NCBI GenBank assembly: GCA_900491605.1
Contig: UESW01005075.1
Span: 470,362-534,361, forward strand
DNA: 64,000 bases
Reading direction: 5' to 3'
Origin: Calamus simplicifolius
Taxonomy: Eukaryota; Streptophyta; Magnoliopsida; Arecales; Arecaceae
The first letter of the stretch is position 1. Every line of letters starts with the position of its first letter. This document shows, piece by piece, positions 45,978 to 56,857 of this stretch. The translations under genes and the position numbers were made by a program. The notes under the pieces are model-generated. The model did not search any database and was not told where the DNA came from. It was given only the letters and a program-made list of their open reading frames with translations.

Positions 45978-46391
45978 GGATGAAAAAGGGCTGGAAGCCC
46001 TTTAAAACAACCCCCGATCGGAGGCTCTCTGGTCGGGGGGCCTGAGTTGAAATCGCCACATGGTGTGGCGATTTCAACAATGAAATCGCCACACCATGTG
46101 GCGATTCCAATTAGAGTTGGAATCGCCACACATGTGGTGATTCCGACTTGAAATGAAATCGCCACATGGTGTGGCGATTTCATTTCTGAAATCGCCACAC
46201 CATGTGGCGATTTCATCTTGGCCCCTGTCAGCACCCCAGCTAACGGGGCCGAGCCTTAGTGCTGACTAAGCAGGGGAAAAATGCCATTTGAAATGACGTT
46301 TTTCTCTTTAACATCATTTTCATAAAAAGTTTTCATTCCGTACCTTTCGTTTAAAACCGGTGCCTTTTGGCACCGGTTTGAAAAATGACTC
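45978..46391 (-). repeat. Right terminal inverted repeat of the MULE
   Basis: Complement of the left TIR, ending GACTC at 46391. Includes five hairpins at 46049-46214, one of them decayed (CACACATGTGGTGATTCC). Confidence 0.88.
46049..46214. repeat. Cluster of five hairpins in the right TIR
   Basis: Same 27-bp hairpin family as 35767-35933, in mirrored order. Confidence 0.9.
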
Positions 46392-49300
46392 GGCGAATCC
46401 CCCTCCTTTTTCTTTATTTGCCGGGTAAAGGCTCCGAAGGAGCTTTGGCATCTTCGGTTCCTTATTCCAGAGAGGTTCCATCACTGACTCTGGCGTATCC
46501 CGCAATCTCCAATACACAAGAAAAGAAAGAAAAGAAATGGCAAAAAAGTTGGCAACACCATCAAGTTGTTTTGTCCTGAAGCTTGCTTTGGGAGCTGGCA
46601 AGTCTTGAATGTTAGGCAAGGTTGAATAGGCATGATCTTTCAATAGCTGAGTATGGTCAGCAACTTCTGTCACAATTTGTTTCTGTGAAACAATGGTACC
46701 TTTATTTGAAATGATTTATTGCAGGTTTAGGAAGTCTCCGCAACATCATCAAGTTCGTTTTGTCATGAAGGTTTTTTGTTTTTTTTAATATTTTTGGGCA
46801 CAAGTCCTCAAAGGATTTTTAAGATAATATCCTTGTTGTTTGCAAGTTATGAATAAAATATTGAGCTCAAGAATGAGCATAAAAAAATGTATAATTGCTC
46901 TAAATCTTAGGTAGGTGTTTATATTGTGTATCAGAGCACTAATGCAATATTTAGTTGACCAAGTGAAATTTTATCTTTCATAACGGCCTAATGGAAAATG
47001 GGTAAGATTTTAGTCACAATATCTTAGGGAGAGTGCTCATTTTCTTGTAAATTATTATTAAATATCATTTTGTTTCATCATGATTGTGGTCTTTCTCTTG
47101 AGGGATCAATGTTATGCATCTTTCACGCTTGCTATGTGTATTTTGAAAGCTCTTCCTGTAATCTTTAAGAAGCTTTATTCTTCTTTTTTTTTTTTTGAGA
47201 AATTTCTATAATTACTATTGTGCTAAACACGTGATGCCAAACACATGAATTTTTAAAAAGGAAAAAAGCTTTCTCATAGGTAAAATTTGGGAAGCTAGCG
47301 TTTATAGAATGGGGGCATTTATAGAATGCCTTTTATTAAGCCAATTATTAAATAAAAGAGGCTAAAGATAATTTCATTATGAAGCAAAATGTTATTCTCA
47401 ATTCTTGAAAAAAAAAGTAGATAAATACTCCAAAATTAATGACCTTCCTTGTGAGTCGAAGCTTTAGAGAGCATGTGCTGACTACAGGCATTCATTCAAC
47501 TTGCAACCTTTAACTCTCAGTGGTTGTTGCACCTTTCCACATGCATGGATGAGAGTAGAAAGGTGTTAATCACGGGTCCCATGCCATTGGCAAAAAGCCT
47601 GCCATGGGTGGCAGCCCATTTGGCTCCCACGAGATGCTATCCATTTAAGATATCCCTTTTTTGAGAGATCTTTTCACTTTTCAAATTAGGTTAGATAGGA
47701 GGATTAATCCATTGTCGTGTGGTTGATAGCCTCTCTTACTTTTCTATTGTTAAGTCCCAAGGTACCTAATTGATGAAGAGAAGGGAAAAGGATATTAAAT
47801 AGAAACTAGAAAGAAAGGGGAAAAAAAGGTTGCTAGCTAGGCCCCTCAAATGGCACTTGACAGCCTTGAAGACTGATAACTCTCAGCTTGGGAGAAACTT
47901 TTCCCTTGATAGTGCCGTTCTCAGCTAGCTTTGCTTTTCAGCTCCCAAGGGAAGCTTCCTCTTCGGTTAGACCACCAACCAAAACAAATGCAAAAAAGGC
48001 ATTGCCTACTTACTCCATCGAAAGCTACAGAAGTTTGGAGAAACAAGTACTTCTGATTGAAGTTTGGAACTTGGAGAGGATGGCAGTACTTCTGATTGTT
48101 TTTGAGAGAGAAGGATAATTAAGATGGACGCAAGAAACAAGTACTTCTGATTGAAGTTTGGAACTTGGAGAGGATGGCACTTGGACCGCATTTGATGGTG
48201 GTGATCCAAATTTGGCCTACGTGGTCCCTAGGTGCAAGAACCAAAGCATGAGTCCACAAGTGTCATCAAGGCCAGCTGTGTTCCACACCACCAACGAGTA
48301 TGTGGTTTTCGATTCAATAGCAATCAGCTGCGACCACGTACTGCATGAAAAAGATACAACTAACAAGATCACAGGGCACATACTATATATGCTCTTCTTT
48401 GGGTCCCAACGAGACCATCTATTTGATATTCCCCAACCTATATTAGTCTAAAAGTAATGATTTTTATTACTTTAAATTTTTTTTAAAGAAAAATGAGAGC
48501 TCATCACCTATCTATCATGCATTATTCATAAAAGAACGAAGCATTTAAAAAAAAAAATCTAATGAAAAGATACAAATTGTCTGCTAGATTTAAGTGGCCC
48601 AATTGCACAGGCATGTCACAAACAATATAACATCTATATCATTTATTCTAAAGATGATACTGATATTGCTTCCACTTTATAATAAGAGGAGAAGGAATCA
48701 GTCATCAAATTTTTAGATTCTATTTAAGTTCTTTTTTTAATTTTTTTCTTATAAAATATCTATTTTTGAAAACAATATTACCAAATACGCATCTTTTTCA
48801 TGAACTATGTTGTTGCTTTAAGAGTTGCAGAAGTGTATTTAAGCAATGACAAATGCGTCCTAATCTTGCAATCATCTAACAGAATCCCATATATATTGGC
48901 ATATCTTTTCTTTGATGCCGCCGTATTATAACATACAACGTAACAATTATATCTATTTGGCTTGCAGGGAATAGGACAACTAATCTACTTTCAGTGTTCA
49001 TACCTCCCTAATATCATCCTATTGAATTTTTTTAGTCAAAGATGATACGAGAAGCAAATGTATGATAAGGCTAATATGTCTGGTTGGATATTATTTTTGG
49101 TTTTCAAAAAGACACATTTACTTTTATAGGTATATTTCTAACTTCAATTTCTTAGCTATCTAATTTTTTCAATTGAAAATATTGATGATGAAAGAAAGGA
49201 AAAGAATTCAAAATTTTGCAATCTCTCTAGGAATTCAAAATTTTGCAATCTCTCTAGGATTTACCATCCAACAAAATGATGAAAATAGAAAACAAAAATG

Positions 49301-50330
49301 AGAATCATGCTTCTTAGCCTTTAAAACAAGAAGAAAATAAAATAGAAGTGCTAAAAGCCATAAGTTTTCTAGAATCAAATTGAAGAAAATAAAAATAAAA
49401 ATAAAGAAAGAGTTAGTTTTGTTAATTTTTTTTAAACTTAATTCTATCTAATTATATGTTAATTTAAAGTGAGGTAGGTTAAAAGGATGGGATTTCATAA
49501 GATTATTGAAGTTTTTATACCATGATGCCATAAAGTTTTTTTTTTTAAAAAAAATCTAGCATGATTTGAATCTCTAAGGAAGACCTTATCATATGTCACT
49601 CATCTTTGGCATCTTGAATTAAGGGCGATGTAATGGTCCAATGGTGGCATGTGAGTACTCTTATAAAAGGCTGGATGGATCCACTGGAACCTTGTACAAG
49701 ATAACCTCTCATGTGAGCTTGCAGCTTTCTACCAACCAAAGCTCTAAGTCTGGCCCTACAAGCCTGGAATAAAACTGATCAGGGTTTAACATGAACTCCC
49801 ATTCTGGGTTTTAGCCTTTGATATGCTGACAGAATATATACTATATCGGTCATTGATGTAATTTTAGATATTATTTTGTTATTTTTAAGATTATAGTCAG
49901 CTTTACTTGATCTTTAACTGCTAAGGAAATATAATTCCATTCTGTATTAATGTTTACAACAAGTAGATGCCCTATTATCTAGCCATGGATGCACAAGTAA
50001 TGATGGCAAGATAATCATATCTAATATTTGGGACAGTACTCTATCTTAACATCCCATAGGACGCCTTATCAGGATTTGAAACCATGTTTGTACCTATATA
50101 TCCGATAAAAATCCTTGTCCTAGCTGTTTTACTTATCTTAGCAGCTGGTTGCCGCAACATTTTGCTAGATAATACAAAATCACATGACTGTTTACTCAAG
50201 GGTTTTGTACTATTACTTTCTGCATCAACTATAAGCCTACATTCCATAATCTTGCCTTCATACACACTTATATGGGTTGATGCATGGTCAGACTGCATGT
50301 ACACAAAAGCTGCTGATTGAATACGAATAG
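46392..50330. other. Non-coding or unassigned DNA between MULE and Tat element
   Basis: No gene I can name. A minus-strand open stretch at 46560-46680 (VADHTQLLKDHAYSTLPN) looks protein-like but I do not recognise it. Two copies of a 45-bp sequence around CTTCTGATTGAAGTTTGGAA occur at about 48040 and 48133, spaced 93 bp apart. The rest is AT-rich. Confidence 0.45.
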
Positions 50331-50335
50331 ATGAG

Positions 50336-52453
50336 TGATGGGGCCAGTTGACCCTATGAAAAATAAAAATTTTTGGACGGCCCCAAAGACCGATAGACTC
50401 CAGCGTCAGCCGCCAGCGTCGGCCTCCAGCGACGGCCCCCAGCGCCAGCCTCCAGTGCTGGCCAAAGGCCGATAGACTCCAGCGCCAGCTTCCAGCGCTG
50501 GCCAAAGGCCGACAGCCGCCAGCGTCGGCCTCCAGCGCCGGCCCCCAGCGCCGGCCTCCAGCGCTGGCCAAAGGCCGACAGACTCCAGCGCCATCCTCCA
50601 GCACTGGCCAAAGGCCGACAGCCGCCAGCATCAGCCGCAAGCGTCGGCCTCCAGCAACGGCCCCCAGCGCCAACCTCCAGCGCTGGCCAAAGGCCGACAG
50701 ACTCCAGCGCCAGCCTCCAGCACTGGCCAAAGGCCGACAGCCGCCAGCGTTAGCCGCCAGCATCGGCCGCCAGCATCGGCCTCCAGCGACGGCCCCCAGC
50801 GCCAGCCTCCAGCGCTGGCCAAAGGCCGACAAACTCTAGCGCCAGCCTCCAGCGCTGGCCAAAGGCCGACGGCCGCCAGCGTCAGCCGCCAGCGTCGGCT
50901 TCCAGTGACGGCCTCCATCGTCGGCCCCCAGCACCAGCCTCCAGCGCTGGCCAAAGGCCGACAGACTCCAGCGCCAGCCGCCAGCGCCGGCCTCCAGCGT
51001 CGTCTCCAGCGCCGGCCTCCAAGGCCGGCGCATCAAAGGCCGACACCACCAAGATCGGCACCTCAAAGGCCGGCATCTCCAAGACAGGCGACCCCGCATG
51101 TCCAAGCGAGTCGGCCCAGGCATGTCCAAGCGAGTCGACCCCGACACTTCCATCCTAGCCGGCCCCGCCTGATCCGAGTCGGTCCCGGCATGACCAAGCT
51201 AGGTGGCCCCGGCATGTCCATCCCAGTCGGCCCCCTACGTCTCCAAACTAGGCGGCCCCAGCGTCCCCAGTTCCGCCGAGTCGGCCAAGGCCATCCTAGG
51301 CCGGCCCGACTCGGCCCCGGCGTCTCCAGTTCCGCCGAATCGGCCAAGGCCATCCTAGGCCAGCCCGACTCGGCCCCAGCGTCTCCAGTTCCACCGAGTT
51401 GGCCAAGGCCATCTTAGGCCGGCTCGACTCGGCCCTGGCGTCTCCAGTCCCGCCGAGTCGGCCAAGGCCATCCTAGGCCGGCCTGACTCGGCCCCGGCGT
51501 CTCCAGTCCCGCCGAGTCGGCCAAGGCCATCCTAAGCCGGCCCGACTCGGCCCCGGCGTCTCCAGTCCCGTCAAGTCGGCCAAGGCCATCCTAGGCCGAC
51601 CCGACTCGGCCCCGGCGTCTCCAGTCCCGCCGAGTCGGCCAAGGCCATCCTAGGCCGGCCTGACTCGGCCCCGGCGTCTCCTGTCCCACCGAGTCGACCA
51701 GGACCATCCCAGGCCGGCCCGACTCGGCCCTAGCGACTCCTGTCCCGCTGAGTCGGTTAAAGCCGTCCCATGCCGGCCAGACTCAGCCCCGACATCTCCT
51801 GTCTCACCGAGTCGGCTAAGGCCGTCCCAGGCCGGCCCGACTCGGCCCCGGCGTCTCCTGTCCCGCCGAGTCGGCCAAGGCCATCCCAGGCCAACCCGAC
51901 TCGGCCCTGGCGTCTCCTGTTCCGCCGAGTCAGCCAGGGCCATCCTAGGCCGGCCCGACTCGGCCCCGGCATCTCCAGTTCCCACCAGATCAGTCCCAGC
52001 AGTTCAAGAATACGTTTCTCTGACACGTGCCGCCCGACAGCACCCGACGCGCGCCGCCCGACAGCGCCGATGCGCGCCGCAGCGCCAACGTGCGCCACCC
52101 GACAGCGTCAGATCCGATAATCCAACGATCCCGCCGGCTGATGGGATGCAGACCCACGTGATCGTGCCAGCGTCAGCCCCTATAAAAGGATAAATTACGT
52201 CGAAAACCAGGTAAGGCACATTTTACGCACTCGATGCCCCAACTCTCAAGGGAACTACTTGATCCTTCTGAGACCTCTCCCTCCTCAAGAGCTCTCTCGA
52301 GCTCCTTCTCTACTGTGACCTCTGTCACTAACTTGGCCGTCGGAGGGTCCCACCGGAGAACCCTCTCCGGTCTTGGGACTTCTTTGCAGGCAACCCGGTG
52401 AAGAAGAAGAGCCTCCGTTCCCGACGTCCAGGAGGGATGATCGAGCGTCATCA
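50336..52453 (+). repeat. 5' LTR of the Tat element
   Basis: Starts TGATGGGGCCAGTTGACC and ends GAGCGTCATCA. The first 700 bp are GC-rich with variants of CCAGCGCTGGCCAAAGGCCG; about 51245-51975 is a tandem array of about twelve 60-bp units. A TATA box (TATAAAAGG) is at 52181. Confidence 0.92.
51245..51975. repeat. About twelve 60-bp tandem units in the 5' LTR
   Basis: Each unit contains GACTCGGCCCCGGCGTCTCC and GCCGAGTCGGCCAAGGCC. GACTCGGC and GCCGAGTC are complementary, so each unit can fold. The 3' LTR has the same array with about nine units (60340-60890). Confidence 0.88.
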
Positions 52454-52456
52454 GAT

Positions 52457-52470
52457 TGGCGCACCAGGTA
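52457..52470 (+). other. Primer binding site of the Tat element
   Basis: TTGGCGCACCAGGTAG lies three bases past the LTR end. It resembles the TTGGCGC-type sites seen in plant Tat elements. Confidence 0.7.
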
Positions 52471-52547
52471 GGGGGGTGTGCATAAGAAAAAGTAGCAAAC
52501 GTCTTCCCTGAGCTACGTCTTCCATCCCCTCTCTTCTCCTAGAAGCC

Positions 52548-54170
52548 ATGGTGGTGACACGAGCCCAGGACGCCTCCGTCAGCTGCCCGGTGGGGCTCCC
52601 CCACCAACTAGACAGTAGGAGGCCAATCCCCCTGCTACCAGCCCTTCGGTTGCCGGCCCGCCGCCGGACGCCACCCTCCAAACGGCAGAGCAGCTGGCAA
52701 CCCTCTCCCAGCAAGTTCAGAATCTCACTGCTATGGTCCACGGACTCCAGCAGCAGCAGTCCGTGGCTACCCAGCACCAGACCGCTCCCCCCGCCAGCCA
52801 GCAGTTGGCGAGGGGAGGCTCCCCCCGCCGGGGACCGGCCGACGTCAAGCTTCCCCTAGGAAGCCTCACCGTGAGCCCTCCAAGCGGCCATGGTCTTCTG
52901 GCCATGGCCCCAGCGAGCTTCCTCCCAAGCCACATCATCACGAGGAACCCAGGCGGAAGTCCCGACTTCCGTCTCCATCTTCTGCTTCCTCTTCTTCTTC
53001 TTCCTCCGAGCCATCCCGAAGGGCTCCGACAATCAACCGCCAGGCAGAGGAACGCCTGGAGGAGTACAACTGGCGCCTCGACGAGCTCGCCAAGAAGATA
53101 AACCACCAGCCGGAGGAAGAGTTTGACACTCGTCCTCCTTACACCCGCCGCATACTGGAGGAACCGGTTCCCTCCAGGTTCTGCTTCCCCCAGGTGGACC
53201 CGTACGACGGTACGACCGACCCTCTCGACCACCTCGAGAGCTACAAGGCCATGATGCAAGTCCAGGGCACCTCAGACACCCTTCTCTGCAAGGCCTTCCC
53301 TGCAACCTTCGGAAGGCCGCCCGTGCGTGGCATTCACGCCTGTCCCCCACAGCATAGACTCCTTCCGGGAGCTGGAGAGGGCATTCCTGGCCCACTTTGA
53401 CGCCTGCCACCGGATTCCGAGGGTGGCGGACAGCCTCTTCTCCGTCCGCCAGAAGGAAGGAGAGTCCCTGCGGGACTTTGTGTCCCGATTCAAAACTGCC
53501 GCCCTTGAGGTCTACCATCTCAATGATGCGGTGGCCACCCTGGCGCTGAAGCGGGGACTCCTTCCGTCCCGCTTCACCTTCTCCTTGGACAAGAAGCCCC
53601 CGAGCTCTTACTCCGACCTCCTCCTCCGGGCCGAGAAGTACATCCGGGCAGATGAAGCCGACCTCACTCACCAGGACTCTTCGAAGGACTCCAGCCACAA
53701 ATCCGCTCGCCCTGAGCCGAGCGGACCTCCTCGACATCGCCGATCCGACCCACCTCGCCAGTCCGACAACAGGCGCCGAAGCCCTGTCCCCGACGAGGGT
53801 AAGCTCACTCCTCTCCTTGCCCCTCGATTCCACATCCTGATGGAGATCGAGGGTGAGCCCTACCTTCAACGTCCTCCCCCATGAAGAAGGGTGTATCCCG
53901 CGACAGAAGCCGCTACTATCGATTCCACCGGGACTATGGCCACGACACCGATAGCTGCTACAGTTTGAAACGGGCCATCGAGGAGCTCATCCAACAGAGC
54001 TACCTCGGCAAGTACGTCCAGAAGATGCCACAGCCGCTGCCGCCATCATGGGGCCCCCACCAGTTCAAGCCTCCGTCGACAACACCCCCACAGAGCGGAC
54101 CGTCGGGATGGTGTCCTGGGGGTCAGCCTCTGCGTCCAAGAGGCCGAGGGGGGAGGATGCTCCAAATAAT
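52548..54170 (+). CDS. Tat gag, several frameshifts
   Basis: Starts MVVTRAQDAS at 52548, then continues in a second frame with ATLSQQVQNLTAMVHGLQQ near 52690. Later pieces are EERLEEYNWRLDELAKKI and QVDPYDGTTDPLDHLESYK (capsid start, near 53190). A further frame (53327-53884) reads IDSFRELERAFLAHF and SLRDFVSRFKTAALEV. The final piece, 53881-54030, reads YYRFHRDYGHDTDSCYSLK, the zinc-knuckle-like region. At least three frame changes are needed to read it through. Confidence 0.85.
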
Positions 54171-54452
54171 GTAATGCCCCAGGGGGAGACGGCTGTAATG
54201 GAGAATGTAAACAATGAAGGCGTAGTCGTCGCTATGACGATCGCCAAACACCCTGTAAAAAGGATTTTAGTTGATAGTGGCAGCTCAGCTGACATCCTTA
54301 CTTACGACGCCTTTGTTCGGATGGGTTTATCTATTGACTCCCTCCAGCCCGTAGCGACCCCGCTAGTCAGATTCACCGAAGATTCTGTGAGGGTCGAGGG
54401 CGAAATATCCTTGCCTGTGATGGCCGAACCCCGCCATGCCAAAGCACCGTGA
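54048..54452 (+). CDS. Tat aspartic protease
   Basis: VKRILVDSGSSADILTYDAF holds the catalytic DSG. The partner segment continues in the next frame as VPLTYNAILGRPSLNLLDAV from 54449. Confidence 0.85.
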   Translation: MGPPPVQASVDNTPTERTVGMVSWGSASASKRPRGEDAPNNVMPQGETAVMENVNNEGVVVAMTIAKHPVKRILVDSGSSADILTYDAFVRMGLSIDSLQPVATPLVRFTEDSVRVEGEISLPVMAEPRHAKAP

Positions 54453-56063
54453 TCATGAAATTCCTAGTCGTAAGGGTCCCTTTGACATACAACGCCATTC
54501 TTGGGCGTCCCAGCCTGAATCTTTTGGACGCGGTTATCTCCACCCGATGTCTACTGGTGCAGTTCCCCACCAGTGAGGGAGTTGGAGAGATGCGCGGAGA
54601 GAGAAGCCCGGTCTTACCTTGCTATCATGCGGCATCAAGCCCTTTGGAGGCCGACCCAGCCCTGGAGGCGTCTGACCCTAGAGATTCCGCCAAAGGAGGG
54701 GAGCCCGCCGAGCACCTCCTGACTTTCCCTCTCAACGATGACCCAACAAGGACCGTCCGTGTGGGCGGACTCCTTCCCCTGGAAGACCGGGAGCGCCTTT
54801 TAGCTTTCCTGCGGGCTAACTCGGATGTATTCGCCTGGTCAGCGTCTGACATGCCCGGCATCCCTCCGGAAGTCATCACCCACAAGCTTAACATCGACCC
54901 GCGCCACTGTCCAATCCGTCAAAAGAAGAGGAGCTTTGCCTCCGACCGACAAAGGGCAATTGATGAAGAAGTCAGCAAGCTGATAGCGCCGGCCACATCC
55001 GGGAAGCGCACTACCCAAGCTGGCTGGCCAACATAGTCATGGTGCGCAAGGCAAATGGGAGCTAGAGGATCTGTATAGACTTCACCAACCTCAACAAGGC
55101 ATGCCCAAAAGACAGCTTTCCCTTGTCAAGAATTGACCAGCTGGTTGATTCCACCTCTGGTCATGAGCTTCTCAGCTTCATGGATGCCTTCTCCGATACA
55201 ACCAGATAAGGATGGACCCCAGCGACGAGGAGCACACCTCCTTCGTGACAGAGAAAGGCATTTACTGTTACAAGGTGATGCCTTTCGGCCTTAAGAATGC
55301 GGGAGCAACCTATCAACGGCTGATGAACAAGGTGTTTCAGGACCAGCTCGGCCGGAACATGGAAGTCTATGTGGACGACATGCTGACGAAGAGCACCCAT
55401 GCCGCCGACCACATCTTCGACCTGGAAGAAACTTTTAACAACCTCCGTCGCTTTCAAGTCAAGCTGAACCCTAAGAAGTGTGCTTTTGGGGTCACGGCAG
55501 GTAAATTCCTGGGCTTTATGGTGACCCAGCACGGAATCAAGGCGAATCCGGAGAAGATCAGTGCCATACTTGACATGAGGACGCTGTCCAACAAGAAGGA
55601 AGTGCAACGGCTAACGGGAAGGATAGCGGCTCTAAGTCGTTTCCTCTCCAGATCGGCCGAGAGGTGCTTGCCTTTCTTCAAGGCCCTGCGGAAGGTGAAT
55701 GGTTTTGCGTGGATGGATGACTGCCAGGAAGCTTTCGATGGCTTAAAGGCGTTCCTGTCCTCCCCACCGCTCCTCTCCAAGCTGAGAGACGGGGAGAGTC
55801 TTTTCCTTTACTTAGCCGCCTCCTCAGAAGCCGTCAGCTCAGTCCTGGTGTGCCTTGACGCTGACGGAACCCAAAGGCCAGTCTACTACGTGAGCAAGGT
55901 CCTGCACGACGCCGAGGTCAGGTATTCCAAAACGGAGAAAGTCATTTTTGCCTTGATAGTTTCTGCTCGGCGTCTTCGTCCGTATTTCCAAGCCCATCCT
56001 ATCGTAGTGCTCACAGACCAACCTCTCCGAGCCATCCTGGCCCGTCCGGATACTTCGGGTTGA
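54449..56063 (+). CDS. Tat reverse transcriptase and RNase H, interrupted
   Basis: The first ORF ends just after VITHKLNIDPRHCPIRQKKR, the RT entry. Between 55010 and 55212 the RT fingers are frameshifted and carry a TAG where Trp is expected (NGS-stop-RICIDFTNLNKACPKD). From 55212 the frame is open: YKVMPFGLKNAGATYQRLMN, the catalytic VYVDDML, and LGFMVTQHGI. RNase H follows, with FLYLAASSEAVSSVL and SKTEKVIFALI. The residue usually Asp or Glu in the first RNase H acid motif is weak here, as often in elements with a second RNase H. Confidence 0.87.
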
Positions 56064-56123
56064 CTCGCCAAATGGGCCATCAAGCTGGGGGAATTCGACA
56101 TCTCTTTCCAAGCACGACCGGCC

Positions 56124-56857
56124 TTGAAGTCCCAAGTCCTGGCCAACTTCCTGGTCGAGTGCACTTGGGCGGAAGAAGATCTCAAGGAGGTCCCTGGAGA
56201 GCAGCCTAGGCCCGAGCCGAGAGGTAATGGAGAGACTTGGATCCTCCACGTGGACGATGCATCGAATTCTCAAGGGAGTGGCGCCGGCCTCATTCTTGCG
56301 GGCCGGAAGGAGAAAGAACCTAGTGCGCCCTGAGATTTCTTTTTGAAGCCACCAACAACCAAGCGGAGTACAAAGCCCTGCTGGCCGGGTTAAGATTAGC
56401 CCAGAAGGTTGGAGCAAAGCACCTCAGAGCCTACACGGACTCGCAACTCATCTCCGGGAAAATCAACGGAGAGTATGAGGCGCGCGACCCCGTTATGGCG
56501 CAGTATCTGAAAAAGGTCCAACTCTTGACCTCCTCGCTGCCTTACTTCAGCATCAGTTACATCCCCCGAAGCGAAAATGCAAAGACCGACGTCCTCTCTC
56601 GACTGGCTACCTCCATCGACGGCTTGACAAGGGATGCCTACTATCTAGAAAGGCCCAATACAGAGGGTGGGGAGGAAGTCCTCCCGCTCACCCGGAACCT
56701 ACGTGGATGGACGCCTATGTCCGCTATCTCGCCGACGACACCCTCCCTAACGACCGCAACGAAGCCAGATTGCTCAAGTGGAGGGCCTCCAAGTTCATCC
56801 TTCTCGACGGGCGCCTATACAGAAGGTCATTCTCCTACCCATTGCTTAAGTGCGTAG
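56124..56857 (+). CDS. Additional RNase H-like domain (Tat hallmark)
   Basis: WILHVDDASNSQGSGAGLIL (56240-56300) is followed, after a frameshift near 56335, by NNQAEYKALLAGLRLAQK, YTDSQLIS and YIPRSENAKTDVLSRLA. This DxS/E/D pattern is an archaeal-type or plant-like RNase H acquired by the Tat lineage between RNase H and integrase. Confidence 0.83.

Larger units (their letters stand above)
35592..46391. mobile_element. Mutator-like element built as an imperfect palindrome
   Basis: Long terminal inverted repeats of about 413 bp end in GAGTC. Inside, the left arm (36004-40714) and right arm (40796-45977) are inverted copies of each other: transposase and PMD genes converging in each arm, PMD starts facing each other across an 81-bp loop. 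The left arm lacks about 1.4 kb (transposase promoter and N-terminal half); the right arm lacks about 0.94 kb of intergenic spacer. Otherwise the arms are close to 97-98% alike by eye. The outer 9-bp flanks (GAACTCTTT and GGCGAATCC) differ, so I see no target duplication. The family is MuDR-type with a plant-mobile-domain partner gene. Confidence 0.88.

Noticed and set aside
35592..46391. The palindrome as a pure assembly artefact
   Set aside because: Arms differ by independent stops, frameshifts and large deletions, which simple read folding would not create; long-read proof is still wanted.
46320..46673. Minus-strand 117-residue open frame as a gene
   Set aside because: One end lies in the MULE TIR and the rest has no recognisable family; noted only as unassigned.
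50041..51153. Long minus-strand open frames rich in Ala, Gly, Trp and Arg
   Set aside because: They are translations of the short GC-rich LTR repeats, recur at 59371-60238 in the other LTR, and have no family match.
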